From: JBBDRV01 sp040905285
GTDB taxonomy: Bacteria > Bacteroidota > Rhodothermia > Balneolales > Balneolaceae
DNA: 5,018 nucleotides
NCBI GenBank assembly: GCA_040905285.1
Contig: JBBDRV010000161.1
Location: 1 to 5,018, forward strand
Direction: 5' to 3'
Positions within the stretch are counted from its first letter, which is position 1; each line of letters starts with the position of its first letter. The notes under the pieces were generated by a model. That model was not told where the DNA came from, did not search any database, and worked only from the letters and a program-made list of their open reading frames with translations. The position numbers and the translations under genes were made by a program. Positions 1-4,535 of this stretch are shown one piece after another.

Positions 1-141
1 AAAATACACGGGGAGACGTATGTGGAGTATCAACAGAACGTCCCGATGCTGATTCCGTTTCTGAAGAGGAAAAGGAAGAAAACATTGCGGGATTCTTCTG
101 ACTTCTCGGTTGCAGACCATTCGAAATCAGAGAACGATTAA
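1..141 (+). CDS. C-terminal end of a probable isoprenylcysteine carboxyl methyltransferase-like membrane methyltransferase (partial)
   Basis: The reading frame is open from the window edge to a TAA at 139-141, giving 46 residues with no start visible. The segment HGETYVEYQQNVPMLIP resembles the C-terminal signature of the ICMT/phospholipid-methyltransferase family, where a G-E-x-Y-x-x-Y stretch and a V-P-x-x-I-P motif close the SAM-binding part next to the last membrane helix. In that family the enzyme is an integral membrane protein that methylates a membrane substrate; bacterial members usually have unknown substrates. After the motif the tail is basic (KRKRKK) and then polar, so the methyltransferase fold itself ends around residue 21. 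The gene converges on the pspC-like gene. The call rests on a short motif only and could be another member of the same superfamily. Confidence 0.5.
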   Translation, partial: KIHGETYVEYQQNVPMLIPFLKRKRKKTLRDSSDFSVADHSKSEND

Positions 142-145
142 AGAT

Positions 146-170
146 CATTGCAACAAACTGGTTTGCAGTG
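146..170. terminator. Hairpin just after the methyltransferase stop codon (possible transcription end)
   Basis: Bases 146-153 pair with 163-170 as an 8-bp stem containing one G-T pair, around a 9-base loop. An alternative fold uses the palindrome CAAAC-TG-GTTTG at 154-165. It begins 4 bases after the TAA of the upstream gene. Neither strand shows a run of T after it, so it is not a standard intrinsic terminator. Its position between convergent genes is the main reason to list it. Confidence 0.25.
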
Positions 171-192
171 AGGGGTTACAGACTGCGAAATT

Positions 193-207
193 GGAAGACT
201 GCCTTCC
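193..207 (-). terminator. Small hairpin downstream of the PspC/DUF2807 gene
   Basis: GGAAG at 193-197 and CTTCC at 203-207 form a perfect 5-bp stem with a 5-base loop. On the minus strand it lies 26 bases past the stop codon of the PspC/DUF2807 gene and is followed by AATTT, a very short T stretch. This could end that operon's transcript, but stem and T-run are both weak. Confidence 0.25.
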
Positions 208-212
208 CACAG

Positions 213-242
213 TGGGTTTGTCGGGAATGGGTTTATCGGGAA
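213..242. repeat. 15-bp tandem duplication spanning the stop codon of the PspC/DUF2807 gene
   Basis: Bases 213-227 (TGGGTTTGTCGGGAA) and 228-242 (TGGGTTTATCGGGAA) are adjacent copies differing at one base. On the minus strand the differing base falls in the first position of the stop codon: the copy at 228-242 reads TCC CGA TAA ACC CAT and the copy at 213-227 reads TCC CGA CAA ACC CAC. The unit is a whole number of codons, so the duplication is in frame with the gene. Confidence 0.9.
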
Positions 243-1924
243 ATGGCACGGCTGCCGGGAGCTGCCTGAATATCTGACTGTTCAGGGTCACCGGTATACT
301 CCAATAAGCTGCCGCCGGACAGGTCCGCTTCAATCGATTGCCGTATTTCGCCGACCTCTATCAAGCTGGCTCCCGTTGCCCTGACCCGCAATGAATGGAG
401 TGGATGATCTATGTTAACACGTGATGCCCCCGATGTTGTCACCTCCGCACCGGTAATATCGCCTGTAAATGTAGCCCTTGATGCACCGGAAACAGAGAGG
501 GACAGGTCGTTGATGTCCGAGTCGGAATCCATGCGGGATGCCCCGGAGAGACGAAGAGAGAATCTGTCCAGACTGAAGCTGTTCAATGTGGCTCTCGTTG
601 CTCCGGACAACTGCAGTTCCTCAGGGACGGGCATCCCGATTTCCAGCCTTGCCTGGCGAGGCGAACAGAAGAAACATGTCCGGTCGTTGCTGACGGACAG
701 CCTGTTGTCTGTTACCTGTACCCGCAGATGCTGGTTAAGAACCTGCTCGTCTCCAAATGCCCGAACGAAATGAACGTCTGAAGGAATGATGAATACGTCA
801 TGGCTTCCGCCAATCGTCACTGTGCTGAACGCAGCCACATCATACGTTTGCTCATGCTGTTCAAGCCCCGAGATATACTCATTGTAATTTTCACGATAGA
901 CAGGCAGTTCGCGGAGTCCGATTATCCCCGCAACAAGCAGTGCAATAACCCATACGCTTAACATGGCAACGGCTGACGGTGCACCTGGTATCCGTTTTTT
1001 TGGACGAACCAGTGCAAGGCCGGCCAACAGAATCAGAAGTGCAGGTATTACGAGGAGCAGATAAGCGGATGTCACCAGCAAATAATGATGAACAGGCCCT
1101 GATGCAAACTGTGAAAGTGGGAGACCGAACCAGGCATCCGGCGTGCCCGTCAGCATGACGATGAACAGGACGGTCAGAAGCACAGCTCCAAGGCCGGCCA
1201 ATACAATCAGGGAGGCACCGGTGAAGACCAGAAAGGGTGGCAGGACAGTTCGAATAAACGATATGATCCCTTCCCCGATCTCCCGAAGCAATCCGGCAAA
1301 GCGGTGCAGAAAGCGTCCGGCAGCAGATGAGATCTCCTGTTTGGGGGGTACCTTCGCTTTTATTTTCTCTTCAAGGCTGGACAGGGTAACAGGCTCTCCC
1401 TTCATCTGCAGTTTTTGTGCTGTGGTTTTTGCCGGTGGCATCACCATCCACAACACCAGATAGATCAAAATACTGGCACCCCAGGCAATGGCAAAGAGAA
1501 CAAACAGCAATCGGGTAATGGTGACATCAATCCCGAGATAGGCCGCTACGCCGGAGGCGACACCTCCCAGAATGGAGTTGTCAGGATCCCTGAACAGGCG
1601 CTTTGGAGTCGTGGATGATCCGTCTTCAGCGTCTTCCGGTCCCTTTTTTGCAGCACCTTCAAAGTCTTCAAAATCCTCTACGGTGCCAATCTGCCTGATA
1701 ACCTCGTCAACATCCGCCGCAGTGACGGCCTGTTTCGTTGTATGAGTACGCTGGGTAAATATTTCGGCTATGCGATTTTCAATGTCGCGGGTGATTTCTT
1801 CGCTGTCATCATATGCACGGAAATGATTTCGAATCGCTGAAAGGTAGGCTTCAAGCCGCAGGTATGCAGTCTCTTCAACATGAAATATCAAACCGGCAAT
1901 GGTTATACTGATTGTCTTGTCCAT
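233..1924 (-). CDS. PspC domain membrane protein with C-terminal DUF2807 (GIN-type) beta-repeat domain
   Basis: This 563-residue envelope protein has four parts. Residues 1-90 are a soluble segment: a beta-start (MDKTISITIAG), then acidic helices with a D-V-D-E-V-I-R-Q-I-G turn near 71-80. Residues 107-164 are a PspC domain (PF04024 type), with KRLFRDPDNS, the GGVASGVAAYLGID motif and a membrane helix at about 138-162 ending in P. Three more hydrophobic helices lie near 231-258, 281-306 and 317-337. Residues 365-545 fit DUF2807, with a ladder of S/T-G-A/G motifs at 440, 460, 479, 498, 517 and 536. PspC proteins act in membrane-stress responses; the role here is inferred, possibly sensing or stabilising the inner membrane. 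A CFFC motif sits at 417-420. The start at 1922-1924 lies 4 bases after the PadR stop, without a Shine-Dalgarno, so the two are very likely co-transcribed and this protein is the regulator's likely target or input. Domain calls are firm, function is not. Confidence 0.88.
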   Translation of the reverse strand: MDKTISITIAGLIFHVEETAYLRLEAYLSAIRNHFRAYDDSEEITRDIENRIAEIFTQRTHTTKQAVTAADVDEVIRQIGTVEDFEDFEGAAKKGPEDAEDGSSTTPKRLFRDPDNSILGGVASGVAAYLGIDVTITRLLFVLFAIAWGASILIYLVLWMVMPPAKTTAQKLQMKGEPVTLSSLEEKIKAKVPPKQEISSAAGRFLHRFAGLLREIGEGIISFIRTVLPPFLVFTGASLIVLAGLGAVLLTVLFIVMLTGTPDAWFGLPLSQFASGPVHHYLLVTSAYLLLVIPALLILLAGLALVRPKKRIPGAPSAVAMLSVWVIALLVAGIIGLRELPVYRENYNEYISGLEQHEQTYDVAAFSTVTIGGSHDVFIIPSDVHFVRAFGDEQVLNQHLRVQVTDNRLSVSNDRTCFFCSPRQARLEIGMPVPEELQLSGATRATLNSFSLDRFSLRLSGASRMDSDSDINDLSLSVSGASRATFTGDITGAEVTTSGASRVNIDHPLHSLRVRATGASLIEVGEIRQSIEADLSGGSLLEYTGDPEQSDIQAAPGSRAISR

Positions 1925-1928
1925 GGTT

Positions 1929-2285
1929 TTATTGTGCTTTATAGTTTTGGATTAGCCGGCCGATGGATTTTGACAGCCCTTCCCAAACCTTTGTCATATG
2001 TCCCAGCGTCTCTTTTCCCTTCGGAGTCAGTGTATAATACTTCCTCGGGGGGCCGGCTTCGGACTCCACCCATGAATAATCAAGAAGATCGGAACGGTTC
2101 AACCTCGACAGAATCGGATACAATGTGCCTTCCACGACAATGAGATTAAGTGATTTCAACTCCCTGATGATATCGCTCGCGTACACTTCCCCCTGGGAGA
2201 TGATCAACAGGATCGTGAACTCCAGCGACCCTTTGCGCATCTGTGCCTCAATATTCTCCAGATTAAACCTGTTTTTCTTGCTCAT
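1929..2285 (-). CDS. PadR-family transcriptional regulator (partner of the PspC/DUF2807 gene)
   Basis: The 118-residue product is a short PadR protein: a winged helix-turn-helix followed by one C-terminal dimerisation helix. Visible family features are the N-terminal helix with QMRKGSLEFTIL (15-26), YASDIIREL (35-43), the recognition-helix stretch VEGTLYPILSRL (51-62) and the beta-wing PPRKYYTLTPKG (79-90), with the C-terminal helix at about 91-115. PadR proteins are cytoplasmic dimers, usually repressors of their own operon and of a neighbouring envelope gene, released by a small molecule or a membrane signal. The gene heads an operon with the PspC/DUF2807 gene 4 bases downstream, an arrangement common in Bacteroidota-type genomes. 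The ATG at 2283-2285 lacks a Shine-Dalgarno but sits about 20 bases below a predicted transcription start. It differs considerably from the second PadR in this window, so the two are unlikely to be recent duplicates. Confidence 0.93.
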   Translation of the reverse strand: MSKKNRFNLENIEAQMRKGSLEFTILLIISQGEVYASDIIRELKSLNLIVVEGTLYPILSRLNRSDLLDYSWVESEAGPPRKYYTLTPKGKETLGHMTKVWEGLSKSIGRLIQNYKAQ

Positions 2286-2305
2286 ACTGTCTGTTTTGTT
2301 TGAAT

Positions 2306-2351
2306 AAAGTAAATATAGTACAAGCTACTTTGTTTTGCAAGGTACTTGAAA
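2306..2351. promoter_or_regulatory. Candidate PadR operator: overlapping dyads across the leftward promoter
   Basis: Three dyads crowd the minus-strand promoter. AAAGTA (2306-2311) is inverted as TACTTT (2326-2331). AGTA (2317-2320) is inverted as TACT (2326-2329). TTGCAAG (2335-2341) is inverted as CTTGAAA (2345-2351) with one mismatch and a 3-base centre, and it overlaps the -35. GTACAAG at 2318-2324 and GTACTTG at 2342-2348 are 24 bases apart. A repressor bound here would block the promoter, as expected of PadR autoregulation. The region is A/T-rich, so some matches may be chance, and no dyad matches a published PadR site exactly. Confidence 0.35.
2312..2340 (-). promoter_or_regulatory. 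Sigma70-like promoter for the PadR–PspC operon
   Basis: On the minus strand TTGCAA (2335-2340) and TATATT (2312-2317) are separated by exactly 17 bases (2318-2334). They match the -35 and -10 consensus at 4 of 6 and 5 of 6 positions. Transcription would start near 2305, leaving a leader of about 20 bases to the ATG at 2285. An A/T-rich block with seven consecutive T on the minus strand (2353-2359) lies just upstream of the -35 and could act as an UP element. If the organism's main sigma factor is of Bacteroidetes type this consensus may not apply. Confidence 0.55.
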
Positions 2352-2406
2352 TAAAAAAATACTATGGGCGGGTATGGGGAAAGGAAGGATAAAATCGATG
2401 GATCCG

Positions 2407-2439
2407 GAATTCTGAGGCGGAGGTTACCGTCCTGAATTC
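2407..2439. repeat. Imperfect 33-base intergenic hairpin bounded by GAATTC palindromes
   Basis: GAATTC (2407-2412) pairs with GAATTC (2434-2439). After a 2-base bulge on the left, AGGCGG (2415-2420) pairs with CCG-t-CCT (2427-2433, one base bulged) around the 6-base loop 2421-2426. This gives 12 pairs in all. No T-run follows on either strand, so it is not a standard terminator. It sits roughly midway between the two divergent promoters. It could be a short palindromic intergenic repeat or an insulating or regulatory structure. Confidence 0.55.
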
Positions 2440-2470
2440 GAAAACCCGATACTTTCCAGGGAGAGCTTTC

Positions 2471-2520
2471 ATGTTCTGTTGACTTACATAGCTCTGCCAT
2501 GTATATTAGTTCTATGTATA
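2471..2520. promoter_or_regulatory. Candidate operator for the second PadR: ATGT/ACAT dyads and ATGTATA repeats
   Basis: ATGT (2471-2474) and ACAT (2486-2489) form a dyad with an 11-base centre that covers the -35 box. TACAT (2485-2489) and ATGTA (2499-2503) form a second dyad with a 9-base centre. ATGTATA occurs at 2499-2505 and again at 2514-2520, 15 bases apart, each overlapping a possible -10 box. The classical Bacillus PadR site is an ATGT...ACAT dyad with a shorter spacer. The half-sites here therefore resemble it but the spacing differs. The placement over promoter elements suits repression. Confidence 0.4.
2479..2507 (+). promoter_or_regulatory. Sigma70-like promoter for the second PadR–membrane protein operon
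   Basis: TTGACT (2479-2484) and TATATT (2502-2507) lie 17 bases apart and each matches consensus at 5 of 6 positions. The predicted start is near 2514, giving a leader of about 42 bases. A perfect TATAAT at 2517-2522 offers an alternative -10, with only a weak -35 (CTGCCA, 2494-2499) upstream; it would start near 2529. The -10 hexamer and spacer length are identical to those of the opposing promoter at 2312-2340. Confidence 0.6.
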
Positions 2521-2533
2521 ATACGAAGATCGC

Positions 2534-2555
2534 AAAGACTTAATAAAGACTTAAT
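2534..2555 (+). repeat. Perfect 11-bp tandem duplication abutting the start codon of the second PadR gene
   Basis: AAAGACTTAAT occurs at 2534-2544 and again at 2545-2555, with the ATG starting at 2556. The duplication places an A/T-rich leader, with no Shine-Dalgarno, directly against the start codon. It also changes the 5' leader length by about one helical turn. Confidence 0.95.
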
Positions 2556-2930
2556 ATGGACATCAGCAAAGATCTGGTTGCCGCCTCCTCCACGCCCCTC
2601 GTTTTGGCGATTCTGGCCGAGAATGAGAGCTATGGTTATGCGATTATCCAGCGGGTTAATGATCTGTCCGGCGGTAAACTGGAATGGACCGACGGAATGC
2701 TCTATCCCGTGCTGCATCGGCTTGAGCGTCTTGGTTACGTCAAATCGACATGGAAGACAGCCGATAGCGGCCGCAGTCGCAAGTACTACCGAATTACAAA
2801 TGAAGGCCGGGAGCAATTGACGAGCCAGCAGCGACAATGGCAGGTGGTGGATTCCACTCTGCGAGATATCTGGTCGACTTTTGTACCGGCAAAAGGACAA
2901 CAGCTGACGCCAACACCGGGGGGAGGTTAA
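2556..2930 (+). CDS. PadR-family transcriptional regulator (partner of the prefix-domain membrane protein)
   Basis: The product is 124 residues, a short PadR with winged helix-turn-helix and one C-terminal helix. Diagnostic stretches are LVLAILAENESYGYAIIQRV (15-34), the recognition helix WTDGMLYPVLHRLERLGYV (44-62), the wing SGRSRKYYRITNEG (71-84) and an amphipathic helix at about 85-110. The tail from 112 on (PAKGQQLTPTPGGG) is low-complexity and probably disordered. It is likely a dimeric cytoplasmic repressor of its own operon and of the membrane protein gene 9 bases downstream. It belongs to a different PadR branch from the 1929-2285 gene, with WTDGMLYP in place of VEGTLYP. The start at 2556 fits the family N-terminus and lies directly after the 11-bp duplication. 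No Shine-Dalgarno is present. The G-rich codons at its 3' end double as the ribosome binding site of the next gene, suggesting translational coupling. Confidence 0.94.
   Translation: MDISKDLVAASSTPLVLAILAENESYGYAIIQRVNDLSGGKLEWTDGMLYPVLHRLERLGYVKSTWKTADSGRSRKYYRITNEGREQLTSQQRQWQVVDSTLRDIWSTFVPAKGQQLTPTPGGG
2918..2926 (+). promoter_or_regulatory. Shine-Dalgarno-like sequence for the prefix-domain membrane protein
   Basis: GGGGGGAGG lies inside the last codons of the second PadR gene, 13 bases before the ATG at 2940. It is the only strong Shine-Dalgarno-like sequence I see before a start in this window, and it supports that start. The spacing is a little long. Confidence 0.5.
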
Positions 2931-2939
2931 CGCGCAATC

Positions 2940-4310
2940 ATGGGTACAGGTAAACGGGACATACTCGAAGAGCAGATAAGGCAGTGGCAGGCCTATTTGC
3001 ACCGGCACAAGGCCATTCATCATGCCGACGCAGAGGAATTGGAAAGCCACCTTCGTGATCAGATCGAGGGTCTTGTCGATAGCGGTTTGGCGGACGACGA
3101 AGCTTTTCTGGTGGCGGTCAAGCGGATGGGTAATCTGGATTCCCTTTCACGGGAGTTCGCACGTGAACACTCCGAGAGGCTGTGGAAGCAACTGGTGGTT
3201 ACCCATGATGCTGGTGTCGTATCCCGTGGCGGTCTGCAGGCCGACATCGCCATCGTTCTACTTCTCGCGGCCGCCGCTGCGCTGGCGATCAAGGTGCCTC
3301 AGCTGTTCGGCTATACCATGGACGATCCGCACGTCCCGTTCTATGCACGCAACCTCAGCTTTTTCGTACTTCCGCTACTCACCGGTTATTTCGTCTGGAA
3401 ACGCCGGATAAATTGGGACACCTGTCTCTGGTTCGCTATGGCCTTCATTATGGCTGCCGTTTTCGCGAATGTTTATCCATTTCAGCCGGAAAGCCATACC
3501 CAGATACTGTCGGCGTTGCATCTGCCAATTGCCTTGTGGTTGATTGTGGGCATCGCATACGTCGGAGGCCACTGGCGTGCCGACGGCGGGCGCATGAACT
3601 TCATCCGCTTTTCCGGCGAACTGTTCATCTATTACGTGCTCATTGCCCTCGGCGGCGGTGTACTCACGGCCTTCACAGCTATGATGTTCGATGCCATCGG
3701 ACTGGATGTTGAGTGGTTCGCTGCGGAATGGCTGATCCCTTGTGGAGCGATGGGTGCCGTCATCGTCGGAGCATGGCTGGTAGAGGCGAAGCAGAGTGTC
3801 ATCGAGAACATGGCGCCGGTATTAACACGCCTCTTTACGCCGCTATTCACCCTGGTGTTACTGGCCTTTCTCATCACCATGATCTGGACCGGGAGCGGAT
3901 TCGAGATGGAACGAGAAGTTCTCATCGGTTTCGACTTGCTGCTGGTTGTGGTTCTTGGCCTGCTTCTCTACAACGTCTCGGCACGCGACCCTCTGGCAAA
4001 GCCAGACGCATTCGACATGCTTCAGCTCCTGCTCGTGATCAGTGCCCTGATCGTGGACATTGTGGCGCTCGGAGCGATCGCCGGGCGTATTTCGGAATTC
4101 GGGTTCACGCCAAACCGGATAGCCGCACTGGGTGAGAACATCATCTTGCTCATCAACCTCTCATGGTCGGCCTGGTTATATGGCCGTTTCATCCTCGGCC
4201 ACGGTTCGTTTGCCTCTCTGGAACGCTGGCAGACCGATTACCTTCCGGTTTATTCGGTGTGGGCAGGGTTTGTCGTCATCGCTTTTCCTCCTTTATTCGG
4301 TTACGCCTGA
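2940..4310 (+). CDS. Polytopic membrane protein with N-terminal permease-prefix/HAAS-like helical domain and DUF4153-like membrane region
   Basis: The product is 456 residues. Residues 5-85 are soluble and helical: ILEEQIRQWQAYL, then DAEELESHLRDQIEGLVDSGL, then DDEAFLVAVKRMGNLDSLSREF. This helix-helix pattern with a K-R-M-G-N turn is what permease-prefix domain 1 and DUF1700/HAAS-type domains look like, and those are typically encoded next to PadR regulators. The rest holds about 11 hydrophobic helices, near 101-118, 139-153, 161-178, 190-209, 227-250, 264-282, 300-317, 328-344, 361-381, 399-416 and 436-454. The late motif EFGFTPNRIAALGENIILL resembles the conserved C-terminal part of DUF4153-type proteins. 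No ATPase or FtsX-like permease domain follows the prefix, so a transport role is not supported. Location is the cytoplasmic membrane with the prefix probably in the cytoplasm. It is likely controlled by, or signals to, the PadR encoded just upstream. No close Met rivals the chosen start. Hand counts of three sampled 60-base lines gave about 60% G+C, against about 49% in three lines of the PspC gene. Confidence 0.8.
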   Translation: MGTGKRDILEEQIRQWQAYLHRHKAIHHADAEELESHLRDQIEGLVDSGLADDEAFLVAVKRMGNLDSLSREFAREHSERLWKQLVVTHDAGVVSRGGLQADIAIVLLLAAAAALAIKVPQLFGYTMDDPHVPFYARNLSFFVLPLLTGYFVWKRRINWDTCLWFAMAFIMAAVFANVYPFQPESHTQILSALHLPIALWLIVGIAYVGGHWRADGGRMNFIRFSGELFIYYVLIALGGGVLTAFTAMMFDAIGLDVEWFAAEWLIPCGAMGAVIVGAWLVEAKQSVIENMAPVLTRLFTPLFTLVLLAFLITMIWTGSGFEMEREVLIGFDLLLVVVLGLLLYNVSARDPLAKPDAFDMLQLLLVISALIVDIVALGAIAGRISEFGFTPNRIAALGENIILLINLSWSAWLYGRFILGHGSFASLERWQTDYLPVYSVWAGFVVIAFPPLFGYA

Positions 4311-4333
4311 TAAATCCCACCTGTACTTCAAAA

Positions 4334-4363
4334 AGTTCCGATGGAGGAAGAAGGAACGGAACT
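4334..4363. repeat. Inverted repeat after the membrane protein gene
   Basis: AGTTCCG (4334-4340) and CGGAACT (4357-4363) form a perfect 7-bp stem around a 16-base purine-rich loop, 24 bases after the stop codon at 4310. No T-run follows. It may slow or protect the 3' end of the transcript, but I cannot call it a terminator. It is the only stable-looking structure in the first half of the 225-base gap before katG. Confidence 0.35.
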
Positions 4364-4421
4364 GAAACTGGACCTGCATGCGCGGCGGACGGGCCCGGCG
4401 TGTATCCATTCCTTGCACACG

Positions 4422-4466
4422 CCTGTCATAATCAAAAACAATACACGTCATAATAATTACCTGTCA
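4422..4466 (+). promoter_or_regulatory. Candidate katG control region: direct repeats and a PerR-box-like dyad
   Basis: GTCATAAT occurs at 4425-4432 and 4447-4454, 22 bases apart or about two helical turns. CCTGTCA occurs at 4422-4428 and 4460-4466. The second GTCATAAT overlaps TCATAATAATTACCT (4448-4462), whose core TAAT-A-ATTA is a perfect dyad. It matches the Bacillus PerR box at 10 of 14 informative positions by my count. katG is a classic PerR or OxyR target, which makes a peroxide-responsive site here reasonable. A/T-rich DNA produces such matches easily, and I could not find a convincing -35/-10 pair. Confidence 0.3.
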
Positions 4467-4485
4467 GAGATTGGTATGAATCATT

Positions 4486-4525
4486 TTTATCATAGGGTTC
4501 TTCAGACCTATTCGAAAATGATAAA
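4486..4525. repeat. Spaced inverted repeat just upstream of katG
   Basis: TTTATCAT (4486-4493) is perfectly inverted as ATGATAAA (4518-4525), 24 bases apart. The arms resemble Fur-superfamily half-sites (ATGAT/ATCAT). The right arm also contains an in-frame ATG that is an alternative katG start. Binding or hairpin formation here could affect initiation. The evidence is only the sequence symmetry. Confidence 0.3.
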
Positions 4526-4535
4526 TTTCTGCAGC

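Noticed and set aside
411..773. A 120-codon plus-strand frame inside the PspC/DUF2807 gene
   Set aside because: It is the antisense of the repeat ladder; its regular look (repeated DAPE/RDAPE) comes from the SGAS repeats on the other strand.
2353..2359. Seven-T run on the minus strand as a terminator
   Set aside because: No G+C-rich hairpin directly precedes it on that strand. Its position upstream of the -35 suits an UP element better.
2282..2500. A 72-codon minus-strand frame across the divergent intergenic region
   Set aside because: Its content (for example FRIQDGNLRLRIPDP) is what GAATTC-type palindromic intergenic DNA encodes by chance. It also covers both promoters and the PadR start.
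2484..3050. A 188-codon open frame on the minus strand opposite the second PadR gene
   Set aside because: It runs antisense to a PadR gene with clear family motifs, its translation has no recognisable domain and a Cys- and His-scattered composition typical of antisense frames, and it would cover the rightward promoter.
2940..4310. An ABC-type FtsX/MacB-like permease, suggested by the permease-prefix domain
   Set aside because: Only the prefix is shared. There is no MacB periplasmic domain or FtsX core and no ATPase gene beside it, and the membrane part looks DUF4153-like.
4334..4363. Intrinsic terminator after the 456-residue membrane protein
   Set aside because: The 7-bp stem has a 16-base loop and is not followed by a T-run, so I list it only as an inverted repeat.
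4390..4397. CGGGCCCG palindrome in the gap before katG
   Set aside because: It is an isolated 8-base palindrome in a G+C-rich patch, with no partner, spacing or promoter context.
3022..4453. Several plus- and minus-strand frames of 65-140 codons overlapping the 456-residue membrane protein
   Set aside because: They are Arg/Ser/His-rich out-of-frame readings of a G+C-rich gene without domains, and the in-frame protein has strong membrane-protein character throughout.
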